From the NCBI GenBank assembly GCA_900770215.1, contig CAAGJW010000048.1, forward strand, positions 1 to 21,277: DNA of 21,277 bases. The letters run 5' to 3'. The notes under the pieces are model-generated. The model did not search any database and had not been told where the DNA came from. It worked only from the letters and a program-made list of their open reading frames with translations. This DNA comes from Bacteroidales bacterium (GTDB lineage Bacteria > Bacteroidota > Bacteroidia > Bacteroidales > Muribaculaceae). A program made the position numbers and the translations under genes. Numbering within the stretch: position 1 is the stretch's first letter; each line of letters starts with the position of its first letter. Below are positions 8,032-14,482 of the stretch, piece by piece.

Positions 8032-8137
8032 AGAATTATATATTAAATAAGTAGAAAAATTGATCAAACACTTGCTTCCTAAAGCGGAGAACTTCTCATA
8101 CCGGGCCGTTTCGGCACTCACGGCAAAACGACGCTGG

Positions 8138-8170
8138 CAAAGTTACAACATTATTATTTCTCTATCACAA
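8138..8170 (-). promoter_or_regulatory. Predicted promoter for the large secreted protein
   Basis: Minus-strand TAACTTTG at 8145-8138. A TTG at 8170-8168 lies 22 bases upstream, three longer than ideal. The implied leader is about 100 bases. Confidence 0.5.
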
Positions 8171-8321
8171 CCCAACCCAAAAACTATCACACCTGGCCAC
8201 AGGGTGTGCAAGGGTTATTGCAAGACTTGCAGGTACTAAAGAATACTAAATCATAGAATTGCAACCAATTGATTGTCAATAATAGTTTCCCACAGAAAGT
8301 GTCTTACTCATGCGTACCTAC

Positions 8322-8352
8322 TTGCAGTCAAGAAAGGCTTAAACTAAATTTG
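8322..8352 (+). promoter_or_regulatory. Predicted orphan promoter
   Basis: TTG at 8322-8324, 20 bases, TAAATTTG at 8345-8352. The next credible gene starts 366 bases downstream and has its own -7 box, so this promoter would make a long leader or a separate RNA. Confidence 0.5.
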
Positions 8353-8564
8353 CTGCCGAAAGAAAACTTTTTTCAATCGGTAATGGTAACGAAACAATGA
8401 AACAAGCAAAAAGGGCACCTCAAGAATACTGGGCGTGAGGCTGGTAAAAGGTGATTTTTTACAATTGTGCGGGCGACCGCTTGAACCGGAGCAAACGTAC
8501 GAAAAAAAAACGCAGGGACAACCCCGCGCCGGTAAAACGACAAGCACAGTGGGCGCTGACGGCC

Positions 8565-8590
8565 ACAAGGGCCGCACCCTGCCAGTTGCA
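8565..8590. repeat. Dispersed intergenic repeat, copy 2
   Basis: Matches 25 of 26 bases of 2829-2854 (ACAAGGGCCGCAC / CTGCCAGTTGCA around one variable base), in the same orientation in the window. Looser similarity extends on the 5' side. Both copies are non-coding. Confidence 0.6.
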
Positions 8591-8676
8591 GTCATCACGG
8601 CGGCCAATGACGATATCACACTTTCTTCGTCATCGATTTTTCATCATGCAGCAGTGCACCCTGTCACATAAATTAG

Positions 8677-8684
8677 TACATTTG
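8677..8684 (+). promoter_or_regulatory. Predicted -7 box (TACATTTG) for the TauE-type gene
   Basis: Full TAnnTTTG match 33 bases before the ATG at 8718. No good -33 element. Confidence 0.5.
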
Positions 8685-8717
8685 CACCCATACAGGCTAC
8701 TAAAACATCCAGGGAAA

Positions 8718-9434
8718 ATGATGATGTACTTGACATTGACACTGGTGGGCTTGATAGCCGGCACGCTGTCGGGCTCGGTGGGTTTCGGCGGCGGCATGAT
8801 ACTGCTGCCCGTGATCACCTATTTCTACGGCGTTGAGATTGCCGTGCCCGTGTCGACCATAGCGCAGATGATGAGCAACCTGTCGCGCGCAGCAATGGGC
8901 TGGCGCGAGATTGAATGGAAGCAGGTGGCCTGGTTCCTGGTGCCTGCCCTGCCCTTCACGGCGCTGGGCGCCTTTGGGTTCTCGATTGTCGACAAGACGA
9001 TCATGACGCGCGTGCTGTGCGCCTTTCTCATCGCCTTCTCGATCATGAAAGTGCGTGGCAAGATGAAGCTGCCCCGGGGGCGCAAGACCATGCTCGTGGG
9101 CGGCGGGCTCACCGGGCTCATCAACGGGTTGCTGGGCATATCGGGGCCGCTGAGCTCGGCAGTGTTTCTCACGCTCGAACTCTCGCCCGTGTCCTACATT
9201 GTGAGCGAAGCCACAGCCGCTGCAGCCATGCACATCGTGAAGGCAGTGACCTACGGCAAGTTCAACCTCATGTCGTGGCACATCCTGCTCAACGGTTTCT
9301 TCATAGGGTGCGCCATGATGGCTGGCAACTTCATTGCCCTCAAGCTCATAAAGCACGCTCACAAGAAATCCTACCAGCGCGTGGTGGCCCTTGTAATGAT
9401 TGCCGTGTCGCTATGGCTCTTTGTCCAGGCATAA
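8718..9434 (+). CDS. Sulfite exporter TauE/SafE family permease (238 aa)
   Basis: A polytopic inner-membrane transporter of the COG0730 type, whose members move sulfite, sulfoacetate or related organosulfur anions; the substrate here cannot be told. The N-terminal signature GLIAGTLSGSVGFGGGMILL and its diverged second half (LTGLINGLLGISGPLSSAVF) show the expected internal duplication. About seven hydrophobic segments are visible, and the length is typical. The ATG triplet run at 8718-8726 gives three possible starts; I take the first. The frame is open further upstream to 8451, but that part runs through the promoter and the dispersed repeat and is not protein-like. It has no operon partner, so the neighbourhood gives no substrate clue. 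Confidence 0.92.
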   Translation: MMMYLTLTLVGLIAGTLSGSVGFGGGMILLPVITYFYGVEIAVPVSTIAQMMSNLSRAAMGWREIEWKQVAWFLVPALPFTALGAFGFSIVDKTIMTRVLCAFLIAFSIMKVRGKMKLPRGRKTMLVGGGLTGLINGLLGISGPLSSAVFLTLELSPVSYIVSEATAAAAMHIVKAVTYGKFNLMSWHILLNGFFIGCAMMAGNFIALKLIKHAHKKSYQRVVALVMIAVSLWLFVQA

Positions 9435-9560
9435 CTCAAAGACACAATAAATTGAGCATTTTTAGGCGACCTGTGGTCGTGTGCCAGGATTGTGTTTCAT
9501 CATGGAACAGGCGAAGAAACTTATCATTTAGGGCATTTTTAAGAAAATTAAATAATAAAA

Positions 9561-9592
9561 TTGAATAATAACATCTTAAATGTGTAGATTTG
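9561..9592 (+). promoter_or_regulatory. Predicted promoter for the BspA-like gene
   Basis: TTG at 9561-9563, 21 bases, TAGATTTG at 9585-9592. The implied transcript starts just at the palindrome and has a leader of about 180 bases. Confidence 0.6.
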
Positions 9593-9600
9593 TTATTCAA

Positions 9601-9661
9601 GGAGGCAGCATGCTGCCTCCACACAGGTTGACAAGCGAGGGCATCGTCCCTAATTCTTGTC
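9601..9661 (+). promoter_or_regulatory. Structured leader or operator: palindrome plus nested hairpin
   Basis: 9601-9620 is the perfect palindrome GGAGGCAGCATGCTGCCTCC. 9630-9661 can fold as GACAAG/CTTGTC enclosing AGGG/TCCCT-type pairing around a six-base loop. The palindrome begins about nine bases after the -7 box, at the predicted transcription start, so it could be an operator or a 5'-end hairpin. Confidence 0.45.
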
Positions 9662-9780
9662 TTGTAAAAAAGTGTGTGTGTGTGCTGTTGCATCTCACGT
9701 TACTACCCCTCTTGCTACCTATTATAGAAAAATAGAGAACACTTAAACAAATTAAAACAACACCTAAACTCATTAAAATT

Positions 9781-11034
9781 ATGACAAAACATCTACGTTT
9801 TTCACTCATTGCACTGTTGCTTCTCGCAGTGCCGGGAGCCAAGGCCGACTTTGTGGCCGATGGCTTGCACTACAATCTTAACAGCGACGGCACCGCTACG
9901 GTGATTGCCAACAGCGACTACAAAAACATGGCCTCGGTCATCGTTCCTGCAAGTGTCACAGCAGCAGGAAAGGACTATCGCGTGACCAGCCTGGCCGACT
10001 CGTGTTTCTTGGATTGCGAAATGCTGACAAGCATCAACATTGCCAACTCGGTGACCACGCTGGGCAACAACTGCTTCCGCTTTTGCTCAAACCTGACGAG
10101 CGTGGGCCTGCCCAGCTCGCTGACTAAAGTGGGAAACTATTGCTTCGCCTATTGCTCTAAATTGCCGAGCATCGTCCTGCCCAACTCAGTGACCGAACTG
10201 GGCACAAGCTGCTTCTCCTATTGTACCGGCTTGTCGAGCATCACATTGTCAAACTCAATAAAATCGCTGAAGTACAGTTGCTTCTACAGCTGCACAAGCC
10301 TCAAGAGCATCGACATACCAAGCTCGGTGACCAAGTTGGGATTCTGGTGCTTCTGGGGATGCACAAGCCTTACGAGCGTCAACCTGCCCAGCTCGGTGAC
10401 CGAGTTGGGCACGAGCTGCTTTGCAGGTTGCACGAGCTTGGCAAGCATCGACATCCCCGGATCGGTGACACAATTGGGAGAAGAGTGCTTCAAGGGCTGC
10501 TCGGGCCTAGCAAGCCTTACCCTTCAAGAGGGTGTAAACATGGTGGGCTATGACTGCTTCAGAGGCTGCACAAGCCTGGCAAGCGTAAACCTGCCCAGCT
10601 CGGTGACAAAGCTGGAAGAGGATTGCTTCAAGGGCTGCACGAGCCTGAACACGGTGACCTGCTCGGCAACGACGCCTCCCACCTGTGGCAGCACCACCAG
10701 AAGTGCCTTTACCGACGAGGCAAGCAAAACGCTCTATGTGCCCAGCGCGTGTGTCGATGCCTATAAAGATGCCCAGGGCTGGAAAGCTTTTGGCAACATC
10801 CTCCCCATTGTGGCCACGGGCTTGAACAGTGTAGGCAGCAACGGCTTTATGCTGACCAGCCAGAATGGCACCGTGACACTGACCGGCGTGCCCAGTGAGA
10901 TGCCCGTGAGCGTCTACTCCATCAATGGCGCACTGATCGGCTCGGGCAAGGGCAACATGAGCATCAACGCCGATCGAGGCCAAGTGGTCGTTGTGAAAGC
11001 GGGCAGCAAGAGCTGCAAGCTGCTGGTGAAGTAG
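9781..11034 (+). CDS. BspA-like leucine-rich-repeat surface protein (417 aa)
   Basis: The signal peptide is MTKHLRFSLIALLLLAVPGA (cleavage near AKA). Residues 23-74 form a short beta-rich module typical of the N-terminus of LRR_5/BspA proteins. Ten tandem 23-residue repeats follow (about 75-304), each with the pattern CFxxCxxLxxIxxPxSVxxLG. The cysteine pair CFxxC is present in all ten, where many LRR_5 repeats have AFxxC. Residues about 305-345 (TTPPTCGS, then LYVPSACVDAYKDAQGWKAF) are the usual post-LRR segment, and the last 70 residues are a beta-rich C-terminal module ending in KSCKLLVK. Relatives act in adhesion to host or bacterial surfaces; the role here is inferred. It is single-gene, with a long leader. 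Confidence 0.93.
   Translation: MTKHLRFSLIALLLLAVPGAKADFVADGLHYNLNSDGTATVIANSDYKNMASVIVPASVTAAGKDYRVTSLADSCFLDCEMLTSINIANSVTTLGNNCFRFCSNLTSVGLPSSLTKVGNYCFAYCSKLPSIVLPNSVTELGTSCFSYCTGLSSITLSNSIKSLKYSCFYSCTSLKSIDIPSSVTKLGFWCFWGCTSLTSVNLPSSVTELGTSCFAGCTSLASIDIPGSVTQLGEECFKGCSGLASLTLQEGVNMVGYDCFRGCTSLASVNLPSSVTKLEEDCFKGCTSLNTVTCSATTPPTCGSTTRSAFTDEASKTLYVPSACVDAYKDAQGWKAFGNILPIVATGLNSVGSNGFMLTSQNGTVTLTGVPSEMPVSVYSINGALIGSGKGNMSINADRGQVVVVKAGSKSCKLLVK
10003..10692 (+). repeat. Ten 69-bp tandem repeats encoding LRR units
   Basis: Each unit starts at a TGC/TGT codon for the first Cys of CFxxC, and units are spaced exactly 69 bases from 10003 to 10624. Several adjacent units share long identical DNA stretches such as CTGCCCAGCTCGGTGAC, so unit gain or loss by recombination is plausible. 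Confidence 0.85.
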
Positions 11035-11197
11035 AGCACAGTGGCACGACCCTATTGTTTTCTCAACCACGGGGCGGCACAGCGATTTTACCCACACAGC
11101 GCGTGCCGTCGCGTGGCTGTTTTGTTTCCTCTATGCGCACTGGTCAACCTTGCCATACAGCCACAGGGATGCAACTGGCTGAAGCCGCCAACTGCGG

Positions 11198-11616
11198 CTA
11201 CAGTTTGAACTTAACAGAGAGCAGTAGCTCGCGACTGCGCAGCGTCATTGAATAGTATCGGTAATCAAACCCCGAGAAATAGGCCTCGATATACTGCTTC
11301 CGGTTGAAAATATTGCTTGCTTGCAGCGCTATCTCTACCCACCTGGCTGGCGAATGTGCTTCTACGCCTTGATGGGCTGATCGTTTTCCATCACCTGTAC
11401 TTGTGCCACAGCCTCTACCGGGAGGTTGCGGGTAGCTTGGTTGTAGCGGTTGACCAGCAGATTCTGCCCCTCGGTGAGTTTCTTGCTCAAGGAGTTCTTG
11501 CGGTAAGCATATCTATAGTAAACTCTTGTGTGGGCTGTGTCAAGCTTCACCATTGCCACAGGCTTCAACGGTGGAATGCCAGTGCCCGCCGACAGGGTCT
11601 GGGCAAGCCCTGAATT
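11198..11616 (-). pseudogene. Remnant of a TonB-dependent receptor-like outer-membrane protein
   Basis: Two pieces remain, on the minus strand. Piece one (about 11616-11362) reads as a plug-region fragment: IPPLKPVAMVKLD, then GQNLLVNRYNQATRNLPVEA and VQVMENDQPIKA, then a stop. Piece two (about 11345-11198, another frame) reads VEIALQASNIFNRKQYIEAY, FSGFDYRYYSMTLRSREL, LLSVKFKL and a stop. That matches the last strands of a receptor barrel, which in this family end in an aromatic- or Leu-rich strand. The whole central barrel and the N-terminus are missing, so at least two deletions occurred. The first piece starts about 60 bases after the truncated sigma gene on the same strand. Family assignment is from recognition of the residues, not a search. 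Confidence 0.65.
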
Positions 11617-11674
11617 TTAATAATGAGACCTTCGTCATATTGTGACATACATTTAAGTGCAAGAGGCAAGAGGG

Positions 11675-11986
11675 CTACTTGGTCGTGATGAGATAGACGT
11701 CGTCGGTCTTGCCCGTCGACGCCACATGCAGTTTCAAGCTTCTCGTGGCTGTGCCCTTTCTCTTCAGGATGTCGATGCACACATTCTTGGCTATCAGCAT
11801 GGCAAGCGCCTCGGGATTGTGATATTCCTTGAGCCTGTCGTTCACTTTCCACAATCGCAGCAATGTTTCTTGCACAGCATCGTCGGCCTCGTAGGCAAGC
11901 TCCTGGCGATTGAAGAAACTGCGGCACAGCCGCGTCAACTTTGGCCTGAGCGCAATTGCTATGTTCTCAAATGGAGATTGCTTCAT
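11675..11986 (-). pseudogene. Truncated ECF sigma factor (region 2 only, 103 aa)
   Basis: The ATG at 11986 gives MKQSPFENIAIALRPKLTRL, then AYEADDAVQETLLRLWKVND and LAMLIAKNVCIDILKRKG, a clean sigma-70 region 2. After TRSLKLHVAS the protein ends at a TAG with no region 4, the part that binds the -35/-33 element. It is about 60 to 80 residues shorter than normal ECF factors, including the complete one at 2208-2717. Only about 60 bases separate it from a receptor remnant, so region 4 and any anti-sigma gene were probably deleted. It may be non-functional. A residual region-2 protein could still bind core polymerase, but that is speculation. Confidence 0.7.
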
Positions 11987-12099
11987 CGATTGCGTTTTTA
12001 CAGTAAGCACTACCTTGAAATCAAAAGGTAAATGGAAATGTCTGTTTTTAACAAGATTTCACAATTGGTCACCGCCGAGGCGCATGTACTGGGCCCAAC

Positions 12100-12150
12100 A
12101 AAAAAGCAAGAGTGCCACTTCTCGCCAAACGCTACTGGCAGCACTCTTGC
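12100..12150 (-). terminator. Intrinsic terminator for the NlpE-like gene
   Basis: Arms 12106-12115 and 12141-12150 (GCAAGAGTGC / GCACTCTTGC) pair perfectly. On the minus strand the stem is followed by six T (12105-12100). It lies 26 bases beyond the stop of the lipoprotein gene. Confidence 0.75.
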
Positions 12151-12175
12151 CTAAATCCTTAACCAGAATTGTGGC

Positions 12176-12622
12176 TCAACGCTTATCGCGCGTGAGCACG
12201 TAGAACTTGGCCGTGGGGCCTTGTGGCTCGGTCCCGGCCGAGTCGGTCATGACGATCGACTTGGCATCCTTGATCATGTAGTAGGTCGTTTCGCCTGTCG
12301 ACGGGGTGACCAGCTCGATGAGCTTGCCGCCCTGCTTGAGGTGGTAGACACCGCTTGTGACCTGAGGCTCAGCCTGCCGGTCGATGTACTGGCTCGAGAG
12401 GGTGTAGGTGCTGTCGGCGGCGATGGTGAGCACCGTCTTGATGCCTGGGCAGTCGGCGGCCGGCAGGGTGCCACGATAGGTACCGCAATAGGCAGTGTCG
12501 GCGGGGGCAGCGGCGGCCGTCGATGAGGCCTGTGCTGCGCGTGAAGATTGATTGCTGCTGCCGCTGCATGCAGTCGAGAGCAGGGCAAGGGCGAGGCCCA
12601 TTGCTAAAATCGCTTTTTTCAT
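12176..12622 (-). CDS. NlpE-like lipoprotein (148 aa)
   Basis: The ATG at 12622 begins a lipoprotein signal (MKKAILAMGLALALLSTAC), with lipidation expected at Cys19; the longer frame runs through a GT-rich leader and is rejected. A Ser/Ala linker is followed by an NlpE N-terminal-type barrel: YCGTYRGTLPAADCPGIKTV, then LTIAADSTYTLSSQYID and GVYHLKQGGKLIEL. E. coli NlpE is an envelope-stress and surface-sensing lipoprotein. In that family the motif is usually CxxC in 'LPCADC'; here the first Cys is Ala (LPAADC), although a Cys sits further upstream in YCGTY. The gene follows the oxidase-like gene by 50 bases on the same strand and may be cotranscribed. The terminator at 12100-12150 ends the unit. 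Confidence 0.85.
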   Translation of the reverse strand: MKKAILAMGLALALLSTACSGSSNQSSRAAQASSTAAAAPADTAYCGTYRGTLPAADCPGIKTVLTIAADSTYTLSSQYIDRQAEPQVTSGVYHLKQGGKLIELVTPSTGETTYYMIKDAKSIVMTDSAGTEPQGPTAKFYVLTRDKR

Positions 12623-12672
12623 TGTGAATGTGTGTGTGTGATTGTAATTATTAGGGAAAAAATTAAAACTTG

Positions 12673-13629
12673 TCACATGCGGTGAATGACGCTGCTGTCA
12701 TACGAGCGGGTGTCGGCAACGCCCGTATACATCATCATGCGCTTGAGCTGCACGTTCATCTGCTTCACCTTCTCGACCACGCCGGCAGCGCCCTGCTTGA
12801 GCAGCTGGGGCAACATGCCGCGCCCCACTGCCACGGCGTCGGCACCCAGGGCAAGGGCCTTGTAGGCATCATAGCCCGTATCGATGCCGCAGTCGCAGAA
12901 GATGGCCACGCCACTGCCCTCGAGCGCCTGCTTCACTGCAGGCAACACGCGGGTGGGCGGCAGGCCGAAAGGTACACGCCCGTGGTGGTGCGACACCAGC
13001 ACGCCGCGACAGCCGGCATCGCGGGCCTTCAAGGCATCGGCCACCGAGAGCACGCCCTTGGCCACAAACGGCAACGAGGTAGCTGCCGCATAGCTGTGCA
13101 GCAGCTGCTGGCTCACCGGGCCCAGGGGCGTGCCGTCGACCACGTCGTAGTGGCCGTCATTGCCCACAATGTGGTCGATGTCGATGCCCACCGCCAGTGC
13201 GCCTTGCTCCTGGGCAAAGGCAATGCTCTCGAGCACCAGGTCGTGGTCGGCCCAGGGCTTGATGATGCGCACCGTGGGAGCTCCCACGGCCACGATGGCT
13301 GCAAACTCGTCGTCGGGCTCGGTACCCACCCAGTTGAGCACGTTGAGCTTGCGCGCTGCCTGGGCATACTCGCGCATGGGCTTGCGGCCGCCCTCGAGCG
13401 CCACCTTGTTGAGGTGAGAGAATGCCGGCATCATGATGGGTGATGCAAACTTGTGCCCGAAAATCACCGTGTCGAGACACGGCTCCACTGCATCGATCAC
13501 GCGCATTTCCACCAGCAGGCTGTCGAGATAACGACGGTTGATGAGGTTGGCGTCGTCGGCAGCGCCGCTGGTCACCGGGATGAGCCCTGCAGGTCCGGGC
13601 CAGGGGCTCGTTGCTTTCTTTTCTTCCAT
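12673..13629 (-). CDS. FMN-dependent alpha-hydroxy-acid oxidase/dehydrogenase family protein (318 aa)
   Basis: A TIM-barrel flavoprotein family (lactate and glycolate oxidases, lactate dehydrogenases). Visible signatures are the FMN-phosphate lysine strand LPFVAKGVLSVADALKARDA, the active-site-type segment GVLVSHHHGRVPFGLPPTRV, and the phosphate loop FCDCGIDTGYDAYKALALGA followed by VAVGRG. The canonical SNHGGRQ is replaced by SHHHGR. Together with GIDIDHIVG this marks a divergent branch common in anaerobes, whose substrate is not established. The ATG at 13629 (MEEKKATSPWPGPAG) is chosen because the longer frame crosses a perfect promoter. The protein is somewhat short for the family, and the N-terminal region that normally carries a substrate Tyr is reduced. 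Cytoplasmic. Confidence 0.88.
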   Translation of the reverse strand: MEEKKATSPWPGPAGLIPVTSGAADDANLINRRYLDSLLVEMRVIDAVEPCLDTVIFGHKFASPIMMPAFSHLNKVALEGGRKPMREYAQAARKLNVLNWVGTEPDDEFAAIVAVGAPTVRIIKPWADHDLVLESIAFAQEQGALAVGIDIDHIVGNDGHYDVVDGTPLGPVSQQLLHSYAAATSLPFVAKGVLSVADALKARDAGCRGVLVSHHHGRVPFGLPPTRVLPAVKQALEGSGVAIFCDCGIDTGYDAYKALALGADAVAVGRGMLPQLLKQGAAGVVEKVKQMNVQLKRMMMYTGVADTRSYDSSVIHRM

Positions 13630-13664
13630 TGTTGTAGTGCTTAATAATCGTTTCAAAACCATCG

Positions 13665-13695
13665 CAAACCTACTAAGAAAAATCGACATTGCAAA
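13665..13695 (-). promoter_or_regulatory. Canonical Bacteroidetes promoter for the oxidase-like gene
   Basis: On the minus strand, TTTG (13695-13692), exactly 19 bases, then TAGGTTTG (13672-13665). It lies 36 bases before the ATG at 13629 and helps fix that start. Confidence 0.8.
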
Positions 13696-13833
13696 ACAAA
13701 AAATGCAGGACTTCATGCAGTAGGTATTTCTCGAGCACAGGCCTGAAGCAACGATGGCAGCCAAGAAAAACACGATTGTGACACTGGCTGGCAAAACAAG
13801 TACACTCTACTGTGCACCAGTATTTTGAAAGAA

Positions 13834-13866
13834 TTGTCACAAGGTTGCACCGCGTTTTGTCACAAG
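13834..13866. promoter_or_regulatory. Two TTGTCACAAG sites, candidate operators
   Basis: Identical ten-base sites at 13834-13843 and 13857-13866, 23 bases apart; each is a dyad TTGT-C-ACAA. A related TTGTGACA is at 13776-13783. The proximal site is 50 bases upstream of the -7 box at 13907, a position that fits an activator. Confidence 0.45.
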
Positions 13867-13906
13867 CACACGGCCACACTGCAACGGCTCATCGACAGCA
13901 AGAACT

Positions 13907-13914
13907 TAACTTTG
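13907..13914 (+). promoter_or_regulatory. Predicted -7 box (TAACTTTG) for the lipoprotein gene
   Basis: Full TAnnTTTG match, 32 bases before the ATG at 13946. There is no TTTG at the normal spacing, consistent with dependence on an activator. Confidence 0.6.
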
Positions 13915-13945
13915 CAAAGTGAAATAATCAAACTAACAAAAAAAC

Positions 13946-14482
13946 ATGAAAAAAATTTCTGCAACCCTGGCAGCTATGCTGTGCTGCATTGTGATGACAA
14001 CTACACTCACCTCGTGTGGAGACGACAACAACAACGAGCCCGACGAGCCCGCTATCGTGAAGTGCACCTATGAGCTCACCCTGTGGGCCGGCACAGGCGC
14101 CGACGACCAGCAGGACATTGTGAAGACCACCGTGACCGTGCCCAACTACAATGGCGAGGAGACCCGCGAGTTCATGTCGGTCTACGAGGAGTTCAGCGTC
14201 AAGCCGAGCAACGACTTCGACGCGATGCCCATTGCCAAGACCATCACCATCAACCAGTCGCTGCTCGAGAACGCCGACACCGTGTCGAAGGACAGCTACA
14301 AGGTGGGCCTGCACTACAAACTGGTGGTGACCACCCTCGACGGCAAAAACAACGTGATCGACCAGAAGATGACCGAAACGGACAATGCCATGACCGTGAG
14401 AAAAGACCGCTTGGGCAAGCTGTATCCACGAACGACAACCCTGAAATTCTCGGCCGACGAGAATGGAAAAGTATCCTTGTAG
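13946..14482 (+). CDS. Putative surface lipoprotein of unknown function (178 aa)
   Basis: The signal is MKKISATLAAMLCCIVMTTT ending in a lipobox LTSC, with lipidation at Cys24. It is followed at once by an acidic run (GDDNNNEPDEP). Acidic residues just after the Cys resemble the surface-export signal of Bacteroidetes lipoproteins, so exposure on the outer face is likely but inferred. The rest is beta-rich (IVKCTYELTLWAGTGADD, KTTVTVPNYNGEETREF, YKVGLHYKLVVTTLDGK), suggesting one or two immunoglobulin- or carbohydrate-binding-like folds. I recognise no named family. The gene stands alone. Its start follows an AAAAAAAC leader, the usual A-rich ribosome landing site in this phylum. Confidence 0.85.
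   Translation: MKKISATLAAMLCCIVMTTTLTSCGDDNNNEPDEPAIVKCTYELTLWAGTGADDQQDIVKTTVTVPNYNGEETREFMSVYEEFSVKPSNDFDAMPIAKTITINQSLLENADTVSKDSYKVGLHYKLVVTTLDGKNNVIDQKMTETDNAMTVRKDRLGKLYPRTTTLKFSADENGKVSL

Larger units (their letters stand above)
8032..8717. other. Long intergenic region (686 bases)
   Basis: No convincing protein gene is present. It contains the minus-strand promoter of the large secreted protein (8138-8145), a plus-strand promoter with no obvious gene (8322-8352), copy 2 of the dispersed repeat (8565-8590), and the TauE promoter box (8677-8684). The segment after 8450 is GC-rich, while 8150-8400 is AT-rich. Confidence 0.6.
9435..9780. other. Intergenic region and structured leader (346 bases)
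   Basis: No gene is visible. It holds the predicted promoter (9561-9592), a perfect 20-base palindrome (9601-9620), a second nested hairpin (9630-9661), a GT dinucleotide run (9672-9684) and an A-rich stretch before the BspA-like gene. Confidence 0.6.
13630..13945. other. Divergent promoter region (316 bases)
   Basis: No gene is seen. It contains the minus-strand promoter of the oxidase-like gene (13665-13695), three TTGTSACA-type sites (13776, 13834, 13857) and the plus-strand -7 box of the lipoprotein gene (13907-13914). Confidence 0.6.

Noticed and set aside
8397..8438. A 13-codon ORF (MKQAKRAPQEYWA) after the orphan promoter, possible leader peptide
   Set aside because: It has no regulatory codon run and no terminator/antiterminator alternative downstream. 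Too short to support.
9672..9684. GT dinucleotide run as a phase-variable switch
   Set aside because: It is only 13 bases long, lies in the leader and not within the promoter spacer or coding sequence, so there is no mechanism visible.
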